Below are positions 1 to 12,435 of a DNA stretch of 64,000 bases, piece after piece. Source of the stretch: Lantana camara (taxonomy: Eukaryota > Streptophyta > Magnoliopsida > Lamiales > Verbenaceae); contig CM074858.1 of assembly GCA_037501455.1 (NCBI GenBank), forward strand, positions 40,545,001-40,609,000, written 5' to 3'. The notes beneath the pieces are model-generated. The model made no database searches, was not told the DNA's origin, and worked only from the letters and a program-made list of their open reading frames with translations. The stretch's first letter is position 1, and each line of letters begins with the position of its first letter. A program made the translations under genes and the position numbers.

Positions 1-814
1 TTTGGTTGTGGTTTGGCCAAGTTAGGGCTGAATTAGTGCAACAAGGTCAAGTTGGTCTCCGTTTCGTTTTTCGGTTGGATTTCGGAGTTTCAAATGAATT
101 GGGAAAATTATAAGGCTAATTTTACTAAACTCGAATTTTCGTTACGAGTTCAGCGGAGTTGACGGAACTCGAATCCGAGTTCCCGAGCTCAAGATATTAA
201 ATTCGGAACCAAGGGTACGCTAAGTGCTCGTTAGCTCCCGTTTTGGTTCCTCAATTAAAATTTAATTCGTTAACACAACAAATAAATTCAAAAACATAAT
301 TTGAGCATAAAATCATGTTCATAACACATATATGTACAACATATTACAAAATCGTGGCATTTCAATATCATTTCATAAGAGAACGAAGCACAAAATAAAC
401 GAACAAACTCAATCATACAATTCATGCATAAATTATAATATTCCCATGCATAAATATATTAATTTGCATGCATAAATAAAATCTTCATGCATAATTTATA
501 TATTGTACGTAAATATATATATATATATATGAATAATCAATTAATTAATTAAAACATGATTAATTAATGTAACATATAATTAGCATAATCATTAAATTGA
601 TAATAAAGTAATTAAACATATATATATATATATATATAATACGAAATATATATATATAAAATTTATAATATTAAAATAAAATAATATAATATAACGTAAT
701 AAAATAATAACAACTATAATAAAATTAAATATAAAACAAGTAAAAACGATTAATGCGCGCAATTAGGTAAACACATACGTCGTACCTTTACGTCGAAAAA
801 GTCGGGCCGTTACA
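1..814 (-). repeat. LTR A-1, partial (3' LTR of unit 1)
   Basis: On the minus strand this LTR starts TGTAACGGCCCGAC at 814 and runs off the left edge, so only its first 814 bases (U3) are present. It contains an imperfect inverted repeat at 205-250 (GGAACCAA / TTGGTTCC arms) and AT microsatellites near 515-530 and 620-640. It is followed in minus-strand order only by sequence outside the window. Confidence 0.85.
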
Positions 815-831
815 ATCTCTCCCCCTTAAAA
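815..831 (-). other. Polypurine tract, unit A1
   Basis: On the minus strand the bases TTTTAAGGGGGAGAGAT lie directly before the LTR start. This is the expected plus-strand priming site. The same tract precedes the LTRs of G, F, B and E. Copy 2 is at 8004-8020. Confidence 0.85.
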
Positions 832-847
832 GAATCCGTCCTCGGAT

Positions 848-3065
848 TCATTGCTCACTCGGAACAACTCGGGGTGAAACCTTTTCATCTTATCCTCCGT
901 CTCCCACGTAGCCTCTTCGGTTTTATCACTTCTCCGGAGAACCTTGACTAATGGAATACGCCGATTTCGAAGTTCCTGAAACTTTCGATCCAATAACTTA
1001 ATCGGCTTCTGAACGAAGGTGAGATCCGGTCCTAATTCCACTTCTTCAACCGGTAAAACCTCGGACTCATCTCGATAATACTTTCGGAGTTGTGAAACAT
1101 GAAACACGTTATGAATTCCTGTTAAATTCGGAGGCAAGTCCAATCTCAACCTCCAATTTCTTCCTCCGAAGATCTGCATAACTCTTTTGTCGATCCTGAG
1201 CGGCCTTCATCCGTTGTCTAATTATCTGGACCTTGTCAATAGCCTCTTGTATAGCCTTAGAGGGTTTTTCCTTCTTTTCCCATCTTTTAATCCCTTCTTG
1301 CTTGGTCCAGTTCCATTCCTCCAAGTCAAAGAACAACGGTGATCGACATTTACGTCCATAAAGAGCTTCATAAGGGGTCATTTCAATCGAGGCTTGATAG
1401 CTATTGTTGTAAACAAACTCGATTAACTGTAACTGTTCATTCCACGAACTCTGGAAGTCCAATGCACATGCTCTCACAAATCCTCCAGATACTTAATTAA
1501 CCTTTCTGATTGTCCGTCGGTCTGAGGATGGAAAGCTGTGCTGAATTGAAGCCTTGTTCCCAAACACTTCTGTAATCCTTGCCATAGCCTTGATGTAAAT
1601 CTGGGATCCCAATCCGAGACAATACTAACAGGTACACCAGGAAGCCTGACAATCTCATCATTGTACCTCTTAGCCAACTTACTCACTTATCGGACATTCT
1701 GGTTGCAAGAAAATGAGCGGATTTCGTCAACCTGTCCACAGTAACCCAAATTCCATAAAAACCTACTCTCACTTTTGGTAATCCTAAAACAAAATTCATA
1801 GCTATCTGTTCCCATTTCCACTCCGGGATAGGCAATGAACGAAGTAGCCCCGATGGCTTTTGATGTTCTGCCTTAATCACTTGACAAGTCCTGCAATGTT
1901 TCACAAAGTTGATAACATCCCGTTCTCAATCCATTCCACCCATGGAATTGCTTAAGATCCTTATACCTTTTGTTCCTCCGGGATGTAACGAATACCCTGA
2001 CCGATGGGCTTCCTCAAGAATAATCCTTTTTAATTCTTCTGGGACAACAACTCTATTCTTGAATCTTAGAAGTCCCGAATCATCAAACCCAAACGGACAC
2101 TCTGAATCAGCTCGAGTTTTCCCAGCTAATTTCTGAACCTCGGGATCAATCCTCTGAGTATCAAATAACTTCTGTTTAAGATCTGGTCGAACTGTAATAT
2201 TCCGAACCCTAGCCCTCAGTCTGAACAACTCATTCTCATTTCCAATTTCCACTTTCACATTGGACACACTAGTTTTTCCTGCTAAGTGCATCCGCGACCA
2301 AATTGGCTTTGTCGGGATAGTATAGGATTGTATCCTTATAATCCGCCAAAAGTTCCATCCAACGCCGTTGTCTCTTGTTCAATTCCTTATGTGAGAATAA
2401 GTATTGGAGACTCTTGTAATCAGATAAGACCTCGAACGAAATTCCATGAAAATAGTGTCTCCACTTACCCAAAGCAAAGATCACTGCCACTAATTCCAAA
2501 TCATGAGTGGGGTAGTTCTGTTCATGCTCTTTCAATTTCCTTGAGGCATAAACGATTACTCTTCCATTTTGCATCGGCACACATTCCAAACCTTCCTTTT
2601 GGGGCGCCCATATAAACTGTATATCTTTCTGTACCTTCGGGAAGTGCTAATACAGGAGCGGTGGTCAACTTTCCTTTACAAGTTGAATGCTATCCTCACA
2701 TGCCTCGTCCCACTCAAACTTAACCACCTTCTTAGTCACTCGGGTTAAAGGAGCTGTAATCTTTGAAAGTCCTGTACAAATCTTCGATAGTAATCTGCCA
2801 AACCCCAGAAACTCCTTACTTCTGAAACATTTTTCGGGCTTTGCCATTGAATAACCGTCTCAATCTTAGAAGGGTCTACCTCCAAACCTTTCCTTGAAAT
2901 AATATGACCCGGAAATGCTACCTGATCAATCCAAAACTCGCCTTTGCTAAACTTAGCATACAACCGATGCTCTCTTAAGGTATCCAACACAATCCTGAGG
3001 TGCCTGGCATGATCCTCCGGAGTTCTCGAATAAACTAAGGTGTCTTCGATGAAGATTACCACAAC
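848..3065 (-). pseudogene. pol: Broken pol, unit A1 (RT remnant, RNase H, integrase, chromodomain)
   Basis: This is a minus-strand pol remnant in pieces. The RT begins abruptly at 3062, so all of protease-to-palm is deleted, and its active-site block reads FIEDTLVYS where the family has FIDD. A frameshift near 2800-2850 follows. RNase H (about 2269-2640) has lost its first catalytic Asp: the expected YTDAS block reads YMGAP. The integrase zinc region (1926-2291) loses frame after HPGGTKG. The core (1683-1904) reads AMNFV where AMDFV is expected, an Asp-to-Asn change at the first DDE residue, then shifts frame at SDK. The second Asp (SDWDPRF) and the Glu (GQSERL) remain at 1474-1686. A deletion joins LEVEIG to the distal tail, which keeps the chromodomain-like EEATWETEDKM (826-1179) but is frameshifted at its natural stop. 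It cannot encode working enzymes. Confidence 0.85.
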
Positions 3066-4052
3066 TTATCCTTCCATCAGAACTGAACACTCCCAAACCA
3101 ACTGATCTGTCTGAAGACTACCACCCAGTGGCGAACTCACCAAACAACAAGAAGAAGAAAAGCAAATAACAGACAAGCACGGAATAGCAACTACGTCACA
3201 AGAAATAAGAGAATGCGTGACACCCGAATCAAAGAGTGCATGAATGCTCATGTTATGTATGCATAGGGTACCTTCTATCACAGCTGTGGGATCAATCTCG
3301 GCATCTTGCTCTTCACCTTCGTTAGCGTAAGCACGAGCCGGGATCATTGGCCTTTGAACTCGTCTTTGATATCCGGGGTCTTTATAGGGGCAAGTATCCG
3401 CCATATGGTCGCCTTTTCCACATATAAAGCACAATTTCAACCTCCTCCGACAGTTATAGTAATTATGAGTTGGTCCTCCACAATGTGTACAGGGAGCTTG
3501 AGCCAATCTCGCCACGCTCGGACCTTGTCGATCTTTTGTAGGTGTAGGCAGAGCTTTTGGGACCGGTGGAGTTGGTCCTCCCATTCTTGGCTTCTTAAAC
3601 GGAACCTTAGGAGGGGGACTAGCTTGCATCATCGGCCTCTTTCCCGAATTCGATCCGGAACCTCTTCCCATTGGAGTTCTAAAAACCGGATCCTTCTTTT
3701 TGATTTCCTCCCCTTGCGTAGTAGACTGTCTGACTCCAGATATCCTCTCTACTCGAATCAACCAACCCTCCGAGATCGCATCATCGCTATCACCAGAAGA
3801 TCGAGGGGGGTTATAACTCAGAAACACCCCATGAGGTTCTCTATTGTTATTATGATTCGGTGGAGGGGCTTGTTGTTCTGCCTGTTGTGGTGGGGGAGCT
3901 TGAGCCCTCCTATGCTCGACATAGTTGAAAACCGCTTCCATAAAATTCCCCATATCCATCGGTGGTGCTTGTGGTTGGGGTGGAGGCGTAGGAGATCGAT
4001 CATGATGACGACGGCGTTCGGGAGATCTCTCACGGTGTCTGCGTGGAGGCAT
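3066..4052 (-). pseudogene. gag: Gag-protease with capsid deletion, unit A1
   Basis: The open frame starts MPPRRHRERSP at 4052, the Gag start shared with F. An in-frame upstream extension to 4109 exists but lacks family support. An Arg/Pro/Gln-rich N-terminus leads to SEGWLIRVERI. About 120 capsid residues present in F are then missing at around residue 113 (TTQ joins directly to GEEIKKKD). Two CCHC zinc knuckles follow (residues 188-201 CTHCGGPTHNYYNC and 209-221), then the start of a retropepsin with its DSG triad intact (FDSGVTH, residues 274-280). The frame stops soon after SVLMEG, where the protease-to-RT deletion begins. The product would bind nucleic acid but not form a normal capsid. 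A + strand frame over the same bases (3306-4136) is a shadow. Confidence 0.8.
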
Positions 4053-4247
4053 CCTGTTCAAGAAATACTGAAAATGCATGCTATTTTTAGTCCATGCATG
4101 CAAATGCAATTAATTCGATCAAAATTCAAGATTTAGGGCACACAAGCACGTAAACAATGCATATGCAACACATTGACAAGCTGTTCCTAAAGCCGAACGA
4201 CCTAACTGACTCAGCACGACACTAGAGCCCGGGTTTTGCAACCCTAA

Positions 4248-4259
4248 GCTCTGATACCA
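4248..4259 (-). other. Primer-binding site, unit A1
   Basis: The minus strand reads TGGTATCAGAGC, complementary to the 3' end of initiator tRNA-Met, 8 nt inside the LTR edge at 4268. It fixes the element's orientation and the LTR 3' end. Confidence 0.9.
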
Positions 4260-5026
4260 CTTAAGGATGTAGCACCCGAGCGTAAGGTACCACATCCCCC
4301 GCACCGAGACCCGACCCGTATATGAAATGGAAGTCCATACACGGGCCAAATCCGCGGCGAACGGGGACACAACACACACGCTATGCTAGGTGGGACTAAC
4401 CCCTAAACCAATCAACTCAAGAAACATAAGGAATCAGAGTTAAAGAAAGTTTTGCGGAAGCCATAACGATAAAGCATATACAGTGAGCCACCAAGCTCCG
4501 AAAATAGATATACAAGAGCATTCAAATATGCAATGGCACTCATGGCCTACAAAATCGTAACGCTCCAATCTATAACAGGATCAAATACAAAAGTAGCAAC
4601 CAGAGTATGAATATGAGACTGAAAAGAAGTACTAAACACAAATGCAAGACCTAGACGACTTGTATTCCCGCCTAGCACTCCTATACCTGCACAAAACAGC
4701 TGAAAACAACCGGGTTCAGTCTAAAAGAGACTGGTGGGTATAAAAACGGGGCATAAGATATATAGTATCGCATAAATTAAACACATACATGCAAGCCCTA
4801 ATCCCGTGTGAAGTTTGATAAGAATTTATCAAGTGGTTAAAACAATGAAGACATCAACGGGATTACGACGTTCATTTTCCTTCATAATTGTTCATAAGGG
4901 TTTAAGCTCGGCGAGTGAGCGTGCACAATCTCCAACCTTCTCCTCGTGTAATCATATCATAAATTATTGGTGGTCATACATATCTTTCGTGCACATACAT
5001 AAATGATCATAATCATACATATACAC

Positions 5027-5246
5027 CTTCTTCCTCCGGGTGGTGGACAAGTTAGCTAGACCTGACCACCGGTTCATACATAGGCCAATGGGGGTACATG
5101 AATCCCCCAAGGGCACTCAGCTCCCATTCCTCGCTAAACCTCCTAGCGAGGGCCGGTATCACCGTAGTTTGGTTGGAACTAGTATATGGGATCCCCGTCA
5201 GCCCTTGCTTCCTCGGTTAGCCACATATACTAAGTCCCGGGGCCCG
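5027..5246 (-). other. Conserved structured domain, LTR A-2
   Basis: Minus-strand read: GGGCC start, arms TTAGTATATG / CATATACTAG around the core GCAAGGGCTGACGGGG, hairpin CCTCGCTA / TAGCGAGG with an AGGAG-type loop, hairpin TGGGGG / CCCCCA around ATTCATGTA, and hairpin GGTGG...CCACC. It ends GGAGGAAG. See the first finding for the comparison between families. Confidence 0.7.
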
Positions 5247-6229
5247 TATAAGCATATATATAAATGTGTCTCGCCAAACATAAGGTAGGGTTTCACAATT
5301 AAAAAGGGGTCATACATTTGAAATCATTTACCCAAAATGACTCGATTGATATAAATATATTATTTTGGCTTAAAACTTTACACATAAGGGATTTATAGGG
5401 TTGTTTTAACTAATAGAAGAAAAATCCACCTTTGCCAAAGCAAAATAAAGGCACAAGCGTCTCAATGCTCGCCCTCGTCTCCGACAAAACCCGAATCTGT
5501 GCAAAAGAAAAGGTATGAGACACAATGACCACATATGACGCTCGGCAATGAAGTGAATATGACATGAATGCATAAATGATCATGTTATATTATAAAAATG
5601 TTCATGTGCACGATTAAAGAATTTAAATCATATAATCAAATCATTCGTTCATATCTTTTATTCAATTTCATAATTTCATAAATTCATAATTTCATAAATT
5701 TACAATATTCCTAACATTCATAAATTTATAAATTCATAATGCATAACAATTAATCTAAAATTCATTTAATAAGCACAACACATATTATTCAAATTCACAT
5801 TTAGGAATAAAACAAATAAAACGTTCAATCAATAGTCGGTAGAATAAATACGCGAAATGGAAATCAATTAATTTCAATAATTAAATTAAATCAAATAATA
5901 TTTAAAATATATAATAAATATACATATAATATAATATATACATATAATCATATAATATAATAACATATATACACATTACATATATATATATATACTCACG
6001 TACACACACACCCAAGCATACATGCATATATACTCTATATTATATACATATTATATACTATATATAATTTACATGCATGCAACACATGCATGCACACATA
6101 TTACACAATCAATACACCCACAACACAGACATATATATATATATACAGCCATACAACCACAAAACAGTAGCAGCAACAATATTCACGCGAGGAAGAAGAA
6201 GAAAATGCAGGCTAAAGAATTCAGAAAAA

Positions 6230-6362
6230 CGGGGTGACACCCCCGTGTCACCCTCCCCGCCTGGACCGAGACACCCCCGTGTCTCGGTACAGCAGCTCCA
6301 ATCCACACAGCACCCCCGTTCCTCGCTGGAACGGGCAGAAACGGCACGCCCGTGTCGTGCAG
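6230..6362 (-). repeat. GC-rich palindrome cluster, GTGACAC type, LTR A-2
   Basis: Consecutive near-palindromes: GGTGACACCCCCGTGTCACC, CGAGACACCCCCGTGTCTCG, then CGTTCC...GGAACG and GGCACGCCCGTGTCGTGC. The cluster is an island of high GC in an AT-rich LTR and lies inside the predicted first intron. Copy 2 is at 13419-13551. Confidence 0.8.
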
Positions 6363-8036
6363 CAGCAGCAGTCTCTGTTTTGACAGAAATGGCGCAGAAA
6401 CAGAGCAACGTTCCAGCATGAAATTCGAGCAAAACATGCAGCAATACAAGGCATGAATTACAGCAAGAAATCAGCCACAACCCACACCACAAAGCCACGA
6501 AAACGGACAGCAAAAGAAAGGAGAAACGCAGCACTTTGACAACAACTTTTCCAGGTCAAAAACAGGGCATACTCGACGGAAAACAGAGCCAAACCCAATC
6601 AATCTTCAACCAACATGTTCAGGTATGTTAAGGTCACAAATATGCAGCAAAAGACTCTAGATGAACACACAAATCAGTTCCAAAAGTGATCAATCAAGGC
6701 ATGGAAGCATACGTGACCTTCATGTGGAATTTTCTGAAAATTCCATAAATGATATCTCATATATATCTCAACAAACACGAAAGCAAAGATCATAATTGAT
6801 ATGAGGATGTTAAAACAATTAATCTCAGGCTTGGAATCAATCAAAATCATTGAGAATCAAAGGAGATCAAGAATTTATACAAAAACTCCACTTTTCGGTA
6901 AAATGGCCCAGAATGGATGAAACCATGCTCAAACTTGTGAATGGAAGGATGAAAATGATCAGAATTAATCATACAATACAACCTTAAGCTTACCTTGATG
7001 ATTGGTTGAAGTTTGGAGGAGATTTGAGCTCCAAAATCTCCAAGGGATGAAGGGTTACGGGACTGGAGAGAAAAACAGTAGCTTTGGCTGATGTTTGGGG
7101 TTTGTGTGATGATAATCTCGGTCAAGGCTTGAAATATCTAGATAGGTGGTTGAGTTAGGGTTTACAGGAATCAAACCATGGTTAATTTGGTTGTGGTTTG
7201 GCCTAGTTAGGGCTGAATTAGTGCAACAAGGTCAAGTTGGTCTCCGTTTCGTTTTTCGGTTGGATTTCGGAGTTTCAAATGAATTGGGAAAATTATAAGG
7301 CTAAGTTTACTAAACTCGAATTTTCGTTACGAGTTCAGCGGAGTTGACGGAACTCGAATCCGAGTTCCCGAGCTCAAGATATTAAATTCGGAACCAAGGG
7401 TACGCTAAGTGCTCGTTAGCTCCAGTTTTGGTTCCTCAATTAAAATTTAATTCGTTAACACAACAAATAAATTCAAAAACATAATTTGAGCATAAAATCA
7501 TGTTCATAACACATATATGTACAACATATTACAAAATCGTGGCATTTCAATATCATTTCATAAGAGAACGAAGCACAAAATAAACGAACAAACTCAATCA
7601 TACAATTCATGCATAAATTATAATATTCCCATGCATAAATATATTAATTTGCATGCATAAATAAAATCTTCATGCATAATTTATATATTGTACGTAAATA
7701 TATATATATATATATGAATAATCAATTAATTAATTAAAACATGATTAATTAATGTAACATATAATTAGCATAATCATTAAATTGATAATAAAGTAATTAA
7801 ACATATATATATATATATATATATATAATACGAAATATATATATATAAAATTTATAATATTAAAATAAAATAATATAATATAACGTAATAAAATAATAAC
7901 AACTATAATAAAATTAAATATAAAACAAGTAAAAACGATTAATGCGCGCAATTAGGTAAACACAGACGTCGTACCTTTACGTCGAAAAAGTCGGGCCGTT
8001 ACAATCTCTCCCCCTTAAAAGAATCCGTCCTCGGAT

Positions 8037-10254
8037 TCATTGCTCACTCGGAACAACTCGGGGTGAAACCTTTTCATCTTATCCTCCGTCTCCCACGTAG
8101 CCTCTTCGGTTTTATCACTTCTCCGGAGAACCTTGACTAATGGAATACGCCGATTTCGAAGTTCCTGAAACTTTCGATCCAATAACTTAATCGGCTTCTG
8201 AACGAAGGTGAGATCCGGTCCTAATTCCACTTCTTCAACCGGTAAAACCTCGGACTCATCTCGATAATACTTTCGGAGTTGTGAAACATGAAACACGTTA
8301 TGAATTCCTGTTAAATTCGGAGGCAAGTCCAATCTCAACCTCCAATTTCTTCCTCCGAAGATCTGCATAACTCTTTTGTCGATCCTGAGCGGCCTTCATC
8401 CGTTGTCTAATTATCTGGACCTTGTCAATAGCCTCTTGTATAGCCTTAGAGGGTTTTTCCTTCTTTTCCCATCTTTTAATCCCTTCTTGCTTGGTCCAGT
8501 TCCATTCCTCCAAGTCAAAGAACAACGGTGATCGACATTTACGTCCATAAAGAGCTTCATAAGGGGTCATTTCAATCGAGGCTTGATAGCTATTGTTGTA
8601 AACAAACTCGATTAACTGTAACTGTTCATTCCACGAACTCTGGAAGTCCAATGCACATGCTCTCACAAATCCTCCAGATACTTAATTAACCTTTCTGATT
8701 GTCCGTCGGTCTGAGGATGGAAAGCTGTGCTGAATTGAAGCCTTGTTCCCAAACACTTCTGTAATCCTTGCCATAGCCTTGATGTAAATCTGGGATCCCA
8801 ATCCGAGACAATACTAACAGGTACACCATGAAGCCTGACAATCTCATCATTGTACCTCTTAGCCAACTTACTCACTTATCGGACATTCTGGTTGCAAGAA
8901 AATGAGCGGATTTCGTCAACCTGTCCACAGTAACCCAAATTCCATAAAAACCTACTCTCACTTTTGGTAATCCTAAAACAAAATTCATAGCTATCTATTC
9001 CCATTTCCACTCCGGGATAGGCAATGAACGAAGTAGCCCCGATGGCTTTTGATGTTCTGCCTTAATCACTTGACAAGTCCTGCAATGTTTCACAAAGTTG
9101 ATAACATCCCGTTCTCAATCCATTCCACCCATGGAATTGCTTAAGATCCTTATACCTTTTGTTCCTCCGGGATGTAACGAATACCCTGACCGATGGGCTT
9201 CCTCAAGAATAATCCTTTTTAATTCTTCTGGGACAACAACTCTATTCTTGAATCTTAGAAGTCCCGAATCATCAAACCCAAACGGACACTCTGAATCAGC
9301 TCGAGTTTTCCCAGCTAATTTCTGAACCTCGGGATCAATCCTCTGAGTATCAAATAACTTCTGTTTAAGATCTGGTCGAACTGTAATATTCCGAACCCTA
9401 GCCCTCAGTCTGAACAACTCATTCTCATTTCCAATTTCCACTTTCACATTGGACACACTAGTTTTTCCTGCTAAGTGCATCCGCGACCAAATTGGCTTTG
9501 TCGGGATAGTATAGGATTGTATCCTCATAATCCGCCAAAAGTTCCATCCAACGCCGTTGTCTCTTGTTCAATTCCTTATGTGAGAATAAGTATTGGAGAC
9601 TCTTGTAATCAGATAAGACCTCGAACGAAATTCCATGAAAATAGTGTCTCCACTTACCCAAAGCAAAGATCACTGCCACTAATTCCAAATCATGAGTGGG
9701 GTAGTTCTGTTCATGCTCTTTCAATTTCCTTGAGGCATAAACGATTACTCTTCCATTTTGCATCGGCACACATTCCAAACCTTCCTTTTGGGGCGCCCAT
9801 ATAAACTGTATATCTTTCTGTACCTTCGGGAAGTGCTAATACAGGAGCGGTGGTCAACTTTCCTTTACAAGTTGAACGCTATCCTCACATGCCTCGTCCC
9901 ACTCAAACTTAACCACCTTCTTAGTCACTCGGGTTAAAGGAGCTGTAATCTTTGAAAGTCCTGTACAAATCTTCGATAGTAATCTGCCAAACCCCAGAAA
10001 CTCCTTACTTCTGAAACATTTTTCGGGCTTTGCCATTGAATAACCGTCTCAATCTTAGAAGGGTCTACCTCCAAACCTTTCCTTGAAATAATATGACCCG
10101 GAAATGCTACCTGATCAATCCAAAACTCGCCTTTGCTAAACTTAGCATACAACCGATGCTCTCTTAAGGTATCCAACACAATCCTGAGGTGCCTGGCATG
10201 ATCCTCCGGAGTTCTCGAATAAACTAAGGTGTCTTCGATGAAGATTACCACAAC
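8037..10254 (-). pseudogene. pol: Broken pol, unit A2
   Basis: Same arrangement and lesions as the unit 1 pol: RT truncated to FIEDTLVYS onward, RNase H first Asp lost, integrase AMNFV, the SDK frameshift, and the deletion before the chromodomain tail. One further lesion is private to this copy: the WEQIAMN segment has a TAG in place of the Gln codon (+ strand CTATCTATTCCC near 8996), so the integrase core piece that is open in unit 1 is closed here. The motif LHGVPVS near 8825 has the family-standard His where unit 1 has Pro, so unit 1 carries that private change. Confidence 0.85.
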
Positions 10255-11241
10255 TTATCCTTCCATCAGAACTGAACACTCCCAAACCAACTGATCTGTC
10301 TGAAGACTACCACCCAGTGGCGAACTCACCAAACAACAAGAAGAAGAAAAGCAAATAACAGACAAGCACGGAATAGCAACTACGTCACAAGAAATAAGAG
10401 AATGCGTGACACCCGAATCAAAGAGTGCATGAATGCTCATGTTATGTATGCATAGGGTACCTTCTATCACAGCTGTGGGATCAATCTCGGCATCTTGCTC
10501 TTCACCTTCGTTAGCGTAAGCACGAGCCGGGATCATTGGCCTTTGAACTCGTCTTTGATATCCGGGGTCTTTATAGGGGCAAGTATCCGCCATATGGTCG
10601 CCTTTTCCACATATAAAGCACAATTTCAACCTCCTCCGACAGTTATAGTAATTATGAGTTGGTCCTCCACAATGTGTACAGGGAGCTTGAGCCAATCTCG
10701 CCACGCTCGGACCTTGTCGATCTTTTGTAGGTGTAGGCAGAGCTTTTGGGACCGGTGGAGTTGGTCCTCCCATTCTTGGCTTCTTAAACGGAACCTTAGG
10801 AGGGGGACTAGCTTGCATCATCGGCCTCTTTCCCGAATTCGATCCGGAACCTCTTCCCATTGGAGTTCTAAAAACCGGATCCTTCTTTTTGATTTCCTCC
10901 CCTTGCGTAGTAGACTGTCTGACTCCAGATATCCTCTCTACTCGAATCAACCAACCCTCCGAGATCGCATCATCGCTATCACCAGAAGATCGAGGGGGGT
11001 TATAACTCAGAAACACCCCATGAGGTTCTCTATTGTTATTATGATTCGGTGGAGGGGCTTGTTGTTCTGCCTGTTGTGGTGGGGGAGCTTGAGCCCTCCT
11101 ATGCTCGACATAGTTGAAAACCGCTTCCATAAAATTCCCCATATCCATCGGTGGTGCTTGTGGTTGGGGTGGAGGCGTAGGAGATCGATCATGATGACGA
11201 CGGCGTTCGGGAGATCTCTCACGGTGTCTGCGTGGAGGCAT
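10255..11241 (-). pseudogene. gag: Gag-protease with capsid deletion, unit A2
   Basis: The predicted protein matches the unit 1 copy (MPPRRHRERSP start, two CCHC knuckles, retropepsin DSG triad, stop after SVLMEG), with the same capsid deletion. The only difference noticed nearby is a base in the leader just upstream of the ATG (position 11255). Confidence 0.8.
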
Positions 11242-11436
11242 CCTGTTCAAGAAATATTGAAAATGCATGCTATTTTTAGTCCATGCATGCAAATGCAATT
11301 AATTCGATCAAAATTCAAGATTTAGGGCACACAAGCACGTAAACAATGCATATGCAACACATTGACAAGCTGTTCCTAAAGCCGAACGACCTAACTGACT
11401 CAGCACGACACTAGAGCCCGGGTTTTGCAACCCTAA

Positions 11437-11448
11437 GCTCTGATACCA
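11437..11448 (-). other. Primer-binding site, unit A2
   Basis: TGGTATCAGAGC on the minus strand, 8 nt from the LTR edge at 11457. Confidence 0.9.
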
Positions 11449-12215
11449 CTTAAGGATGTAGCACCCGAGCGTAAGGTACCACATCCCCCGCACCGAGACC
11501 CGACCCGTATATGAAATGGAAGTCCATACACGGGCCAAATCCGCGGCGAACGGGGACACAACACACACGCTATGCTAGGTGGGACTAACCCCTAAACCAA
11601 TCAACTCAAGAAACATAAGGAATCAGAGTTAAAGAAAGTTTTGCGGAAGCCATAACGATAAAGCATATACAGTGAGCCACCAAGCTCCGAAAATAGATAT
11701 ACAAGAGCATTCAAATATGCAATGGCACTCATGGCCTACAAAATCGTAACGCTCCAATCTATAACAGGATCAAATACAAAAGTAGCAACCAGAGTATGAA
11801 TATGAGACTGAAAAGAAGTACTAAACACAAATGCAAGACCTAGACGACTTGTATTCCCGCCTAGCACTCCTATACCTGCACAAAACAGCTGAAAACAACC
11901 GGGTTCAGTCTAAAAGAGACTGGTGGGTATAAAAACGGGGCATAAGATATATAGTATCGCATAAATTAAACACATACATGCAAGCCCTAATCCCGTGTGA
12001 AGTTTGATAAGAATTTATCAAGTGGTTAAAACAATGAAGACATCAACGGGATTACGACGTTCATTTTCCTTCATAATTGTTCATAAGGGTTTAAGCTCGG
12101 CGAGTGAGCGTGCACAATCTCCAACCTTCTCCTCGTGTAATCATATCATAAATTATTGGTGGTCATACATATCTTTCGTGCACATACATAAATGATCATA
12201 ATCATACATATACAC

Positions 12216-12435
12216 CTTCTTCCTCCGGGTGGTGGACAAGTTAGCTAGACCTGACCACCGGTTCATACATAGGCCAATGGGGGTACATGAATCCCCCAAG
12301 GGCACTCAGCTCCCATTCCTCGCTAAACCTCCTAGCGAGGGCCGGTATCACCGTAGTTTGGTTGGAACTAGTATATGGGATCCCCGTCAGCCCTTGCTTC
12401 CTCGGTTAGCCACATATACTAAGTCCCGGGGCCCG
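12216..12435 (-). other. Conserved structured domain, LTR A-3
   Basis: Copy of the 5027-5246 domain; I saw no difference in any of the four stems, consistent with recent duplication. Confidence 0.7.

Larger units (their letters stand above)
4268..8003 (-). repeat. LTR A-2 (shared by units 1 and 2), 3736 bp
   Basis: Complete LTR, TGTAAC...TACA on the minus strand, serving as 5' LTR of unit 1 and 3' LTR of unit 2. In LTR direction: U3 inverted repeat (7390-7435), donor-like CAAG|GTAAGC (exon edge 6994), palindrome cluster (6230-6362), acceptor TGCAC AG, 67-nt micro-exon (5430-5496), donor, structured domain (5027-5246), second acceptor (exon 3 starts at 4686), and the conserved end TATACGGGTCGGG...GCTACA. 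AT-rich tracts separate these parts. ORFs inside it are not supported as genes. Confidence 0.9.
8004..11456 (-). mobile_element. Element A internal region, unit 2
   Basis: Near-identical repeat of 815-4267, offset by 7189 bp. It carries the same deletions and frameshifts as unit 1, a PPT at 8004-8020 and a primer-binding site at 11437-11448. Single-base differences from unit 1 include the integrase codon CAG to TAG near 8996 and a Pro-to-His coding change near 8829. Confidence 0.9.

Noticed and set aside
3306..4136. 276-codon + strand frame, repeated at 10495-11325
   Set aside because: It is antisense to Gag of array A; the sense frame has the MPPRR start, zinc knuckles and protease triad, so this is a shadow.
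4248..4259. tRNA gene at the tRNA-complementary motifs
   Set aside because: Only 12 bases match, each directly next to an LTR end; these are primer-binding sites.
5040..5288. 82-codon frame recurring at 12229-12477 and, on the minus strand, at 32626-32874
   Set aside because: It runs antisense across the structured domain, and its recurrence follows the RNA-level conservation; it has no initiation context.
6109..6534. Hydrophobic, Cys-rich frame through the palindrome cluster, with similar frames in F, G, E and the solo LTR
   Set aside because: The frames, starts and sequences do not agree between families; repeated DTGV/TRGC blocks are only the palindromes translated.
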